Positions 1 to 10,511 of a stretch of 64,000 nucleotides of DNA are shown here, piece after piece. Within the stretch, counting starts at the first letter, position 1. Every line of letters begins with the position of its first letter. The notes below the pieces were generated by a model. That model worked only from the letters and a program-made list of their open reading frames with translations, was not told where the DNA came from and ran no database searches. The stretch covers positions 10,377,001 through 10,441,000 of the forward strand of contig LR990059.1 in assembly GCA_905147135.1 (NCBI GenBank), written 5' to 3'. The translations under genes and the position numbers were made by a program. This DNA comes from Blastobasis lacticolella (lineage: Eukaryota; Arthropoda; Insecta; Lepidoptera; Blastobasidae).

Positions 1-135
1 ACCCTACCACTATCTTACCCCGACCCTACCACTATCTTACCCCTACCCCACCCTATACTACCTTACCGCTATCTTACTCCTACCCTACCCTACCCCTACT
101 CTAACTACTACCCTACCCCTACCCTAGCGCAGACA
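1..135. repeat. CCCTA-rich simple repeat
   Basis: Degenerate tandem of CCCTA, CTTAC and ACTATC units. It is not the TTAGG telomeric repeat of insects, so I read it as an interstitial satellite-like tract cut by the window edge. Confidence 0.7.
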
Positions 136-326
136 GGAGACACCATGTGTGGGAGAGGAAGGAAAATTAACGCCGCTTCCAAGGTGGTTCTCTGTGGGGG
201 AAAGAAACGGCAAGAAACCCACAGAGCCTACGTTAATTCTTTTTTTTTTTAAACATGTCTTATGTACTAATACATTATTTGTCCTATATACTATCTTAAA
301 AGTAAATACCTGTATAGAACAGCAGT

Positions 327-3287
327 TCAGTCCCATGGACTTTTGTCATTTACATATTCAGATATACTATAATAACTTTTTTGACATAATTTGTTTTTTA
401 TAGCGACTTTAAATTTATTCAATGGTAAATTCTGAATATCTGTTGGAACCTTATTATAAAAGCGTACACATTGACCCATAAATGATTTGTGGACTTTGGC
501 TAGACGACAAGCACCAGCAACAAGCTTATCTTTATTTCTCGTATTAATATTATGAACATCACGATTCTTCTTAAATAAGTGTAAATTTTTATGAACATAC
601 ATTAAGTTCTCATATATATATTGTGACGGCATTGTCATTATATCGATATTCCTGAATTTATCTCTTAGTGAAGTTCTAGGTCTCAATTGATAAATCGCGC
701 GAATAGCCCTTTTCTGCAATACAAATACATTGTGCCAGTCGGCAGCGTGTCCCCACAGCAGTATGCCATAGGCCATAATACTGTGGAAATAACTAAAGTA
801 AACTAATCTTGCTGTAGCCTCGTCAGAAATACTCCGTATTTTCTTTACAGCATATGCTGCAGAACTTAGCCTTTTCGCCAATTTATCAATGTGAGGACCC
901 CATTGCAATTTATTATCCAGGGTAAAGCCTAAAAATACTGTAGAATCAACAAAATTTAAATTTTCGCCTTTTATTTGTACATTAGTGGGCACTGATCTAA
1001 CATTTGGCAAAGAGAATTTTAAACATTTTGTCTTCTTGCCATTCAGTAATAAATTATTAACCGTAAACCAGTTTACCACTTCTGCAATAGCCTTGTTCAC
1101 GTCTTCATATGTTAATTGTTGTCTTTTTACTTTAAACACTAAAGATGTATCGTCCGCGAACAAGACAATTTCATGGGCATCTTTTACAAAGTACGGTAAG
1201 TCATTTACATAAACAAGAAACAAAATCGGGCCCAAAATAGATCCCTGGGGGACACCCATAGAGACAACAGACCCCATAGATCTCTCTCCGTTCACATCAA
1301 CTTTTTGAATTCTATGACTCAAGTATGAATTTAGCAAGTTCAGGGCCAAGTCCTTTATTCCATAATGTTGTAATTTCCTGACCAAAATGTCATGATTAAC
1401 GCAATCAAAGGCTTTGGATAAATCACAGAAAACCCCTAAGGCATCACGTGATTCCTCCCACGCCCCAAAGATATGTTTAATAAGTTCAACACCTGCATCA
1501 GTTGTTGAACGACCGCGAGTAAAACCGAATTGTTTATGATGCAATAGGTTACTTCCATAAAAATGAGCTTTTAGTTGATTTAATATGATTTTCTCAAATA
1601 TTTTACTTAGAGTCGGTAAAATTGAAACTGGTCTAAAATTTGTAGGATCCGTTGTATTACCAGTTTTCAACAATGGAATAACTTTACTGTGCTTCATCAG
1701 GTCAGGAAATTCACCATTATCAACACAATTATTAAATATATTCGCTAAGTGGACAGCAATAACATCAATTACAGAGCTAATAATTTTTACTGACATACCA
1801 TCAATGTCGGCAGTTGCTTTCATTTTTATAGTTTTAAAAGCCTTAACTATATCTTGAGGTGTTGCATGCTCGAACTTAAAATCGATGACACTCTCGGGTA
1901 CATTTTGTTTTAACAAGGATTCAGCGAGAGCAGGAGACGAATTTAAGGATTTCGTAGTTGACACTGGAATGTCTGTAAAAAATTTATTGAATGCCTCCGC
2001 AACTTCCGAGTTTTTGGTAACAACATTATCATTTATCTTTATACTGTACTTAGTATCGCGATTTGTTACTTTTCCAGTTTCACTGTTTATTATCTGCCAT
2101 GTGGATTTTACTACATCTGTGCTATTTTTTAGTTTGTGTTTAACGAAATTCGATTTAGCTGTAGCACAAACGCGTTTAAATAACTTCGAATAATGTTTAA
2201 CATACTCAGCAAATTCTACGCTATTATTATACGCCCGTTCTGCATAGAGCTCATATAATTTATTTCTACTCTTATGTATTCCTGCTGTCGCCCAATCGCT
2301 AAACATAAGTTTGCTGTTTACTGCCTTCACCTTTGGTTTGAATATACTATTACTTTCAGTTTTTGTCATGTGTAAAACTGAATTATAATATTCATTTGGG
2401 TCATCAAAATACTTTAAATTAGATGATTTCTCTATAATGTTATTTCTAAAACTGTTTAGACGGTTGTTGTTAATTGGTACAAATTTAATAGTATTTTTTG
2501 TTTCTTTCCTCATATTAACATTAAACACAGCTAATTGACCACAATGATCGGATTGTAATTTGTTTATTACAGACTGGCTACATGCCTGGATATCACAAAA
2601 AATGTTGTCTAGACAAGTTGATGTAGTACTTGTTATTCTAGTAGGCTCTAAAAATAAGTTGATTAAATTATGACACTTAAATAATGATATTAGCCTACCA
2701 GTATATTTACAAGATACGTCTAATAAATCTATATTAAAATCTCCACAAACAACAATATTTTTATTACAATTGCTAACTTTAATAAGGGCTTCATCCATAA
2801 TTTTCTCGAACAAATCAAATGATGAAGCCGGAGGTCTGTATACGCTCATTACAATAAGTCGCTCAAGTTCTATACAGGCAATTTCAGCAGATCGTTCAAC
2901 AGACAGCTTGACAATATCAGTGCGTTCCTTGCATTTTAGGCAATTACGAGCAAGTATTAGGGAACCTCCATGAATTGCCTGCCCTCTTGTGAACGAACTT
3001 GCAAGTTTATGGTTGTTAAAGCCAAATATGAGCTGGTGATCTTTTAACCAATGTTCAGTAATGCAAAAAATATCAACATTCTCACCGTTCATGAATAGCT
3101 CAACTTCCAATTCTTTATTCGTCATGCCTTGGATATTTTGATGTACTAAGTTAACTATACAATTTTGTTTATTATTATAACATTTTACTTTACGTACATC
3201 CAAAGGCTTATTACCACTATTTACTAATGACTTTATGCCAGAGCAGTCCTGTATATTCTGAACAATATCAAAAGATTTACTGTTCAA
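327..3287 (-). CDS. LINE ORF2: endonuclease plus reverse transcriptase, uninterrupted
   Basis: A 986-residue open frame. The N-terminal third is an apurinic-type endonuclease, with an early QNIQG segment, SVYRPP in the middle and CGDFNID at about residue 180. The central reverse transcriptase shows FRPVSILPTLSKIFEK, GFTRGRSTTDAG, CDLSKAFDCVNHD, VPQGSILGPILF and the catalytic FADDTSLVF box. The C part contains the LQKRAIRAIY type motif of Jockey-superfamily elements. There is no stop or frameshift, which makes this the best preserved LINE frame in the window. The protein would nick target DNA and prime reverse transcription there. The first ATG at 3287 lies 62 nt after the end of ORF1. Confidence 0.9.
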   Translation of the reverse strand: MNSKSFDIVQNIQDCSGIKSLVNSGNKPLDVRKVKCYNNKQNCIVNLVHQNIQGMTNKELEVELFMNGENVDIFCITEHWLKDHQLIFGFNNHKLASSFTRGQAIHGGSLILARNCLKCKERTDIVKLSVERSAEIACIELERLIVMSVYRPPASSFDLFEKIMDEALIKVSNCNKNIVVCGDFNIDLLDVSCKYTGRLISLFKCHNLINLFLEPTRITSTTSTCLDNIFCDIQACSQSVINKLQSDHCGQLAVFNVNMRKETKNTIKFVPINNNRLNSFRNNIIEKSSNLKYFDDPNEYYNSVLHMTKTESNSIFKPKVKAVNSKLMFSDWATAGIHKSRNKLYELYAERAYNNSVEFAEYVKHYSKLFKRVCATAKSNFVKHKLKNSTDVVKSTWQIINSETGKVTNRDTKYSIKINDNVVTKNSEVAEAFNKFFTDIPVSTTKSLNSSPALAESLLKQNVPESVIDFKFEHATPQDIVKAFKTIKMKATADIDGMSVKIISSVIDVIAVHLANIFNNCVDNGEFPDLMKHSKVIPLLKTGNTTDPTNFRPVSILPTLSKIFEKIILNQLKAHFYGSNLLHHKQFGFTRGRSTTDAGVELIKHIFGAWEESRDALGVFCDLSKAFDCVNHDILVRKLQHYGIKDLALNLLNSYLSHRIQKVDVNGERSMGSVVSMGVPQGSILGPILFLVYVNDLPYFVKDAHEIVLFADDTSLVFKVKRQQLTYEDVNKAIAEVVNWFTVNNLLLNGKKTKCLKFSLPNVRSVPTNVQIKGENLNFVDSTVFLGFTLDNKLQWGPHIDKLAKRLSSAAYAVKKIRSISDEATARLVYFSYFHSIMAYGILLWGHAADWHNVFVLQKRAIRAIYQLRPRTSLRDKFRNIDIMTMPSQYIYENLMYVHKNLHLFKKNRDVHNINTRNKDKLVAGACRLAKVHKSFMGQCVRFYNKVPTDIQNLPLNKFKVAIKNKLCQKSYYSISEYVNDKSPWD

Positions 3288-3349
3288 GTCTAACAGTGGA
3301 CTGGTATATGCTGCTGATATGATACAGGACGGCTCCTTTGTCTTACATA

Positions 3350-4903
3350 CTAGTTTAAAGAGTGACCCTTTTTGTTTATTAACAAATCGGCACTCTGGTC
3401 ATATCTACCTACGGTAGGAGAAATCAATAAATCAATATGGTACGCTAACATTGTAGCCAGTTTGACTTTGTACCTACGTCGAAGATACATAGTATCTTCT
3501 GTTAAAACTACTTTATCTGTAAATTTATTACAGTCAAAAAAGGTAAATGCGTCTTTCTGACTGCAAGTCAAATTATACATCAAAGTATTCAACATGTGAA
3601 TACGGTCATTTTCAGTATCATAAACATTTTTTATGAAGGGAAATGCGCACAATACAATTTTTCCTGCAGACAATCCTTGCAACGCTTCAAAACCCTTGAC
3701 TATATCATATTTTCGTACTTTAAGGCTATTACTTATTAAAATTATTATATTTACATTTTGATCTATGTGTTCTGAGTGTTGTAAGACTTTTTGGATAATA
3801 CCGCTGTACGACAAATCAGGCATGCAATAATTGATTACTTTAGAATTCGTACAGTCGTTTAGTAACACGCCCATATTTTTACCTATTCGATCTGAAAAAA
3901 CTAGAGTTCTCTGTGTCTGCACATTAGTTCGCAATGTTTGCGTCGGCTTCGCGCTAGCAGGCCTGCTGGGTTTGCCGGGGATCGTGACGGTGGCGGCCGC
4001 GGGCACTCCGGCGGCGACGGAGGTGGCCCCGGGCGCCGCTGTATCGGGCGCGGGCCTGCAGGCGGTGGCCACGCGCGGCCGAACGGCGCGAGGCGGCGGC
4101 GCTCTCGGCGCGGCGCGCGGTGCCACCCGCGGGGCCGGTCCGGGCTCGAGGATAGCATGCTCGGTGGTGATGGCTCCCGCGGGCTGGATGTGGGCCGCGG
4201 GGGCCGTAGAGCGCGTCGATCTCCTTGCTATGGTGGCATAGGAGGTGGCCGCACCGGCCGGTGCGGCTGGGGCCTTGAATGGCCCGTCGACCGCGCCCGT
4301 CTACTTAGGGCGCGTCGTCCTCCTCGCAGCGGCGGCATAAGATGTGGCCGCGACGGCCGGGGCGGCTGAAGCTTTGTGGGGCCCGACGACCGCAGGTACG
4401 ATGTGAGCCGCGGTGGAAGAGGTGGACGCGAAGGCCGGGGAGGCCCCGGCCTTACACCCGGCGACCGCGGGCTCGACGTTAACCGCGTGCGCCTCGGGGG
4501 CGACGACAGTGTTTTGCGGCCGGGGCGCGGGGCGCTGAAGCTGCGAGGCGACACACTCACATTCCCCTTCTTTGGCAGCCATCAGACGTTCGATCATGTC
4601 CGAGTTTTCATTTGACAATTTGACCATTTCAGAGATAGCTTCTCTCCAAGTCATTATTTCACTCTGTGCAATTTTATATTTTCTATTTACTATATTTAAG
4701 TCTATTTGCAATTTTTTAATTTTTTTATACGTCTCGTGTGTCTCCGTGGTATGGGTTTGTAGTTTAACAAATAGTCTTAATTCTAAGAATCTTGCGGCAA
4801 TTGTGTCATTATTTTTGACTGTGGTTCTAGAAATGTTATTAAGGGTTAGGTAAGGTACGGTTCCAAAGTTTAAATGAACAAAAATAATAAAAATCAACCA
4901 CAA
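3350..4903 (-). pseudogene. LINE ORF1 with one in-frame TAG
   Basis: One reading frame runs from about 4903 to 3350, divided by a single TAG at 4301-4303. The part before the stop has a Lys/Glu-rich helical segment that looks coiled-coil, then a Pro/Ala-rich linker. The part after it continues the linker and then gives a domain with DRIGKNMGVLLND and NIIILISNSLK, resembling the esterase-like ORF1 domain of CR1-group LINEs. The linker DNA (about 3940-4560) is strikingly GC-rich. It carries a diverged internal duplication: ATSYAAAARR before the stop and ATSYATIARR after it. The usual start is uncertain because the first codons in the frame lack ATG. Confidence 0.75.
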
Positions 4904-4904
4904 T

Positions 4905-5066
4905 AACCGAAAAATTGTTACAGTTTTACGAAATTTCTAGGTTTTTCTTAAATGCCCATAATTTTCAAACTGCATGGGATACTTTATTTCTAATTTTTTT
5001 CATGATGATTACAATCAATTTTGTCACCCCGTTTCGGCTTGATGTTGAGTTCTGGGACACCCTGTA
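4905..5066. repeat. Fragment of a dispersed inverted-repeat element
   Basis: AT-rich sequence ending in GTTTCGGCTTGATGTTGAG and CTGGGACACCCTGTATA. The latter is a terminal sequence I recognise from dispersed insect repeats. Only one end is present. No coding potential. Confidence 0.4.
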
Positions 5067-5303
5067 TAAATATTTTCTTGGACAAATTCACACAGCGCCA
5101 TCTAGCCCCAAACTAAACAAAGCTTGTACTATGGGTGCTAGATAACTTATATACTTTTAAATACATACTTATTATACATAGAACACCCAAACCTGTAACA
5201 GAAATTAAAATTCATCATTTCAATTTTTGCCCGGCCGGGAATTGAACCCGGGACCTCTTGCGTGGCAGATCGGCATGTTGACCATTGAACCACTCAGGTC
5301 GTC
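5067..5303 (-). repeat. tRNA-derived SINE, minus strand
   Basis: Read on the minus strand it has a pol III A box TGGTTCAATGG (5282-5292) and a B box GGTTCAATTCC (5238-5248) with tRNA-like spacing. A tail follows that contains the CTAGCACCCATAGTACAAGC type sequence of insect SINEs. The 3' boundary near 5067 is approximate. It lacks a full tRNA fold downstream of the B box, so it is a SINE head and not a tRNA gene. Confidence 0.75.
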
Positions 5304-5438
5304 AATAATATAATATAACTCTTATGCTATGTTTGGATTTTACCCTAAGAGACCTTTCACAACAACGATTTCACTTCGCGCGTAGTCTACGAAATAGGCT
5401 GACTGTTCCTGACTGTGACTGATTCCAAGTTCTATAGT

Positions 5439-6085
5439 GGATACTACACACACGATATATATCGTGATTCACGCAGGATCACGATATTTATCGAGTGTGT
5501 AGCCTAGAGTATCACGAATCGTGATACGGATCACAGGATTTCCGAAAATCCAGAAATCTACGATCCGTATCAACTATCGTGCGATATATATCGAGCGTCT
5601 AGTATCTAGTCGATATTTATCACGACATATCTGTCAAACTGACAGATAAATAACGTAATTTCAAATTTATTTCCATTGTTTGTGTTTCTTTTCAAGCTGC
5701 TGTGGCCACTATAGACCTGGACAGTTACTATAAAAGTATAAAAAGTCAACAAGATCCTCATCCTTATGATTTTTCTCATTTTTTTCTCTTCACGCGTCTT
5801 TTTAATTCTAATGCTAATACTATAGCAACGCTAGCTTTATCAGTCATTTTGGTAAAAATACGTAAAAATCGTAAATATACACCAGCAACGAGTCAAAAAT
5901 GCTTTTTTTTAGGCTTGGCATTGGCAACTTAAGTCTATTCAGCCATTAAAATGAATGAAAGAATGCACAGACTAATGAAAATATCGACGATTCTTATCGT
6001 GTGTGTAGGGTCGACTTGCGATCCAAAATATTACTCGATATGGATCACGATACGTATCACGATATATATCGTGTGTGTAGTATCC
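5439..6085. mobile_element. 647-bp terminal-inverted-repeat element
   Basis: A perfect inverted repeat of about 30 bp bounds the element. It starts GGATACTACACACACGATAT at 5439 and ends with the reverse complement at 6085. Near the ends ATATCGTGAT-type palindromes recur. The flanks match an unoccupied paralogous site at about 6655-6690. A 76-codon ORF at 5702-5932 has no recognised family and I do not call it a gene. The superfamily is unresolved because the target duplication is ambiguous (2-4 bp at CTAT). Confidence 0.7.
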
Positions 6086-6154
6086 GCCTATGAGAATAAC
6101 AATCGATAATCGAATATACATGTTAACGATTTTACACTACCCCATCCCTACTGT

Positions 6155-6390
6155 AAATTGTCAAAATTATCATCCTAAATTTGACAAAGTATAATTTAGA
6201 GATTATATCGTTTATATTTTGACAAAGGCTTTATTATGTTAAACCACAAGAAATGGTAAATAATATCAAAATATGCCAAATCTAGAAACACTGGCTCTCT
6301 ATGTAGCATGTAGGCGGTTAGGCTCTCTATACTCCTAATTTAGTGTTCTATGCTTTGTCTAATATAGGATGATAATTTTGACAACTAATT
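6155..6390. repeat. Short inverted-repeat unit
   Basis: GTCAAAATTATCATCCT near 6160 is matched by its reverse complement AGGATGATAATTTTGAC near 6366-6382, enclosing about 200 bp of AT-rich DNA. A related left end recurs at about 6737. Probably a MITE or part of a larger palindromic repeat. Confidence 0.5.
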
Positions 6391-6459
6391 ATTCTTGGTC
6401 CTTGAATATTTAAAATTAACATTTAGGTAATTATATTATTTTTAGTAACTAAACTCTCA

Positions 6460-6790
6460 TTCCTTGTTTGGATTTCACCCTAAGAGACTTGCGCGTATTG
6501 TACGGAATAGGCTGACTGAAAGAATAAAACTACGCACGTGTCGAAATCGTCGTTGTGGAAGGGTTTTTAATGTCGTATTGATAAATTATTAATTCAAAAG
6601 ATAATAAATAGTTTATTTTGTATAACACGTACTGAATAACTATGCAATTATCGATTCCAAGTTCTATGACAATGATAATCGATAATCGAATAGATTCGTT
6701 AACGATTTTACACTACCCCATCCCTACTGTGAACTGTCAAAATTATCATCCTATTTTAGACAAAGTATAGAGTGTGCGGTGCCATTAAGG
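6460..6790. repeat. Second copy of the 5320-5440 / 6095-6195 sequence
   Basis: Shares TTTGGATTTCACCCTAAGAG, AATAGGCTGACTG, GATTCCAAGTTCTATG and ACACTACCCCATCCCTACTG with the sequence around the 647-bp element. It lacks that element between TTCTAT and the following ATAATCGATAATCG. It also contains an inverted match to the CCTTTCACAACAACGATTTC part of the first copy. Confidence 0.6.
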
Positions 6791-6957
6791 TTTGATAATT
6801 TGTGGTCATCTTATGTCAGACAAAGCGCCTGATTGACAAACCAGCGGCCTGAACCGGGAACGTGATTGACAGACAAAGTCTAACGAATCTAACCTCAAAT
6901 CAAAGCAAAATAAAGCAAGGAAAATAAATAAATTTATTTTACCATATAACTAACAAA

Positions 6958-8264
6958 ATGTTTGGTTTTCGATCTTTTCTAATAAAAGCGCTTACTTCAG
7001 CACCAAATGTATTAAATCAACAAACCAGAGTAGGTACAAGATTTCTCAGTACAGTGATGGAAAACTAGGTCCATGGCCCACCCATGGACCACCCACTACA
7101 TTATTTTAATGTTAATTTGGAATATATTTCTTCGCAGAACACATTTATTCTAAAAAGGAAAAATCCTATACCTTTACATAAAAAAGGTGGTAAACCGACA
7201 AAGATGCGTGGTAGACATTTCGTTTATGATTTGGTGGAAGACACGAATATTGTAAAGCAACCTGACTTGAAGATAATTTTAACCCAATATGTTGATGGTA
7301 AGCATTATTTAAAATTATCTGAGAATAGATTTGATTAAACCAAGTAATGACAATTAATTATTAAATTAGAACAATATATCAGATTAATGTAAATACCAAT
7401 TATGTCGCATTTCAAATGTTGTTTATTATACCATTACAAACCACCAATACATATGTTATGGAATATGACTTAAGACCACACATTTACAGGTGTTGGAGAT
7501 GTTGGTTCAATCATCACTGCTCGTCCAAATCAGGCCTACCGTGAATACCTTATGCCAGGTCTAGCTGTATACGCAACGCCTGAAAATTTGGAAAAATACA
7601 AAATAGATGAAAATAAACCTAAACTTAAGAAAGAATTTAGCTCACCATATGTGCAAAGGGTAAGGCTTTATAAATTATTGTAATATTTCTAATTTAAAAG
7701 TAATTCATAAATATAAATTAATTAATTTCATTTATTGCCAGACTATGAACTGCTTGTCGAGAGTGGTGCTTCAGATTACCATGAACAAATTTGAACCATG
7801 GACACTAGAACCATGGCATGTCAAAGCTTCCTTTCGCAAATGTGGATTCATAGTTCCTGAACATGCAATTGCTTTGCCCCCAACTAAAATATCAGGACCC
7901 GATCTCTCCTTACAAGAGAAAGAGTTTTTTGTCACAATTACAGTGAGTATTTGTTCTAATTCTCTTACAAATGTTAAGTGATATTGTCATATACTCTCAT
8001 TTTATTTTATTTCTTTGTATTTTAATGAGATTTTTATGCTACTTCCTATAGTGCTTGCATTGTCTCCTATTCATTTTCAATTTTATTTTTCAGATCAATA
8101 ATACAGAAAAGGTTAATGTAAGATGCAGGATTCATCATTGGGCCACTGGAATGGACCGATTACCTTGGGATGAATTCCATTGGACGAAGCCATATGATGC
8201 TTTGTTGCCAGATCAAGCTTCTGTCCTAGAGAATATCCCCCTGCCATCTCCACCTAAATCATAA
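6958..8264 (+). CDS. mRpL9: Mitochondrial ribosomal protein bL9m
   Basis: Five exons: 6958-7029, 7138-7297, 7490-7659, 7742-7942 and 8094-8264, about 257 aa. All junctions have GT-AG and join in phase. The first donor (GTAGGT after ...QQTR) was chosen because it keeps phase with NTFILKRKNP and removes an in-frame TAG at 7066-7068. Conserved blocks are PLHKKGGKP, VEDTNIVKQPD, LTQYVDG then VGDVGSI, EPWHVKASFRKCGF and RCRIHHWATGMDRLPW, as in animal bL9m. The protein belongs to the mitochondrial large ribosomal subunit. The N-terminus (about 24 residues, with Arg, Lys and hydrophobic residues but no acidic ones) fits a mitochondrial targeting signal. A likely poly(A) signal AATAAA lies near 8408. 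The only weak point is the exon 1 donor. Confidence 0.9.
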
Positions 8265-9640
8265 GTATGCTTTAGTTTTACTATAGTGTTTCCCATTTTA
8301 GGGCACTTAAAACCTAACAAAACATACTAAGAGAAACTTAGTAAACTTTAAATGTAGGAGTCTGTACTGACTCTGATGCATCTAACTAAGTGATACCAGA
8401 ATTTGTAAATAAATTAGAAAAAAATATAATGATTATTACCAAGATAAAAACATGTATTAATTCAATAGTTACCTTTAATTTCTGTAATTAATTGGTTGGT
8501 TGGAAATGTGGCTGGCAGACAGCGGTCAGCACAGCTCTAGTTTACTCAAGATCTGTAATATGTAGTTTTAAATTGTATGGGATAAACAAAAAACAAAAAG
8601 GAAGAGGTTTATTTTGTGTCATCTTTACAAAAAAAAAATTATTTCTAAATCACTGCAGAACATTTACACCAATTTGGCTAATTAAGTTAGGGGTAGGGTA
8701 GGGTGGCCATTAAATTAAAAGTATGTGAACAAAGTCGCGCCAGGCATGTAGAAGATGAATAAAATACCATGGCAGTCTATTTATCTTGGATAGTGTCTCA
8801 CTGTTGTCCCGTCTCTGACAACAGTGAGACAACTTATCTACTAGTCTAGGGCTTAGTCAGCAGGTTCCCGAGATAGCAAAGCTACATCGGTGGTGTGTGA
8901 TGTCTCGTCATTGCATGTCACTTCATTACATATAGGACTGTTACGTCTTATGACTCCTCCCGCATAACTTTACCTACCTCACGGCTACAATACACAGCTT
9001 AACTCCGTAGGCCCCTAAAAGATAAGTGTGAAAAGTAAGGCCTTCTATTTGGCAATGAAAATCTCAGTTACAAAAAGACATTCGCCTCCTGATGCTTGGC
9101 AGTTCTATCACTGTCGTCCCTTCGAACAGCCAGTGGATTTTATTTGTTTTTCAGTATGGGATCGTATTGCGCGCACCTGCACGGCGTAAAGATGTTTAAA
9201 CAGCTTAACGTTTCACCAGCCCAAAGATGGGTGGAGCAATACTCCATATGCATGTATATGTAGCTGCATCATGCCAAGATGCTAATTGCTTCAAATCAAG
9301 TCAAGTCAAATATTGGGTTTTATAATTGGGTTTTCAAAACTCTTATGAACGTCAATAGAAGTACAATTTTACAAAATACATTTAAGAAAATGGGCCGCGG
9401 CCTTCGTAGCATAACCCAGATTCTATTGTGATTTTCGATCGGAACTTCTCGGCTACGTTCTTCCAGCTTCGTAGGGCGATTCAAAATGTCGTTTAGCGAT
9501 CGCTTGTGTCACTTTCCCAAAAAATATATTTTCTATTCTACTGTCGATCGCGCAAATAGAATGCATAATGACTAGGTCCATAGCCTCCTTCATCTTCTAG
9601 GCCCGCACCGCAGGTGACTCCGAAACCGCATGTCAACCTA
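8265..9640. other. Intergenic, no gene seen
   Basis: 3' UTR of mRpL9, then unique-looking AT-rich DNA with no credible ORF or repeat match inside the window, except a 14-bp-arm hairpin at 8795-8830 (GTCTCACTGTTGTC, loop of 8, then its exact reverse complement). Confidence 0.6.
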
Positions 9641-10011
9641 AATATCGACACTATAGTCCCTTCCCTTAGCTTCAAATATGGCTCTGGATTCCTCGATAGT
9701 TGGCACACTTTTGCACACTGTCCTTTGAATACCAATTTGGCGTAACAATATTTACGCGCCACGTGTCAGGTATAAGCACCGTTGATATAATCCTGTTGAA
9801 CAGTTCAGTGAGCAAGAGTACGCCCCGGGGTTTCCATGTTTCAAGTCATGACCTTTCCCGTTCTTTATACGGGTTTCTTGGCCAATATCCCGATTGTGCT
9901 CTCTTTGGTAATATCCTCTCCTTAGTCTGTAGTAGTCCCTTCCCTTAGCTGAAAAAAGGTTCACTTCCGGAAACCAGCATCACCTTTTAGTATGTTATTC
10001 TGAATAAAAAA
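9640..10011 (-). pseudogene. RTE-like reverse transcriptase fragment, copy 1
   Basis: On the minus strand about 9700-9830 encodes remains of an RTE-type segment around the LIPDTW...TPICKGK...YRGIQ region, frameshifted. The same sequence in the opposite orientation is at 23450-23700. The rest of this stretch, with CCCTTCCCTTAGC twice, belongs to the same dispersed unit. Confidence 0.55.
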
Positions 10012-10511
10012 CAGCCTGGAGACAATCTCTAAAGTGCTTGGTTCTCCAGCTGTGACGTCACCAATATGGCCACCGCCGCGTTTTGTTTGCATTTAAAATC
10101 GAGTGTATTGCACTTGGAATGATGTGTAGGATATCAAACTACGCAGAATAAAGAGTACTACAATATTATCCTTACACATTACCGTGTAAATATGATGGTT
10201 TCAGAGATATTCAAGATTATAGTAAAATTTTACAAAAAATAGTTCCGTTTTAATTTTTTAACAACTTAACCGATAGCTTTAGAGCAAAGTAACGTACTAA
10301 GAAAATAAATGCACATTATTAAGCTATACAAAACTATTTTTATAATCCCAATCGGCTAATAAAGAAGCGAGATATTGTAATTTTTCCCTAGCAACGGGCA
10401 CCATTTGAAGCGCCATACGATTGTTTTAATTTGCGTATATTGCGTGAATTATTGACTTTAAATAAAAAAGAATAAGTTTAGGTAATGTGTATGTAAAATA
10501 AACATATTAAC
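10012..10511. repeat. Repeat unit, tandem copy 1
   Basis: Begins CAGCCTGGAGACAATCTC and carries TTCTCCAGCTGTGACGTC, GCCACCGCCGCGTTTTG, CAGAATAAAGAGTACTACAA and TAGCAACGGGC. It is followed head to tail by a diverged copy at 10512-10906 and has an inverted copy at 22868-23395. Function and class unknown; no ORF. Confidence 0.7.

Larger units (their letters stand above)
240..4903 (-). mobile_element. Non-LTR retrotransposon, CR1/Daphne-like
   Basis: A minus-strand LINE with ORF1 (3350-4903), ORF2 (327-3287) and a short 3' region ending in an A tract, seen as a T run at about 240-250. ORF2 has an endonuclease followed by reverse transcriptase and no RNase H. ORF1 has a coiled-coil-like N part, a Pro/Ala linker and an esterase-like C part, the arrangement of CR1-group elements. 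The 5' end is not defined: the reading frame near 4903 opens without a clear ATG, so the copy is probably 5'-truncated. No target duplication was identified. The clade name rests on motif impressions only. Confidence 0.85.

Noticed and set aside
1..135. Chromosome end (telomere)
   Set aside because: Units are CCCTA/CTTAC mixtures, not the insect TTAGG array, and unique DNA follows at once.
3901..4369. Long GC-rich ORFs on the plus strand opposite the LINE ORF1
   Set aside because: Shadow frames of the Ala/Pro-rich minus-strand linker.
5222..5303. A tRNA gene on the minus strand
   Set aside because: A and B boxes are present but the cloverleaf cannot be completed after the B box, and a typical SINE tail follows.
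7070..7137. A 68-bp first intron in mRpL9 with the donor at 7070
   Set aside because: That exon would end in an in-frame TAG; the donor at 7030 keeps the frame and the expected sequence.
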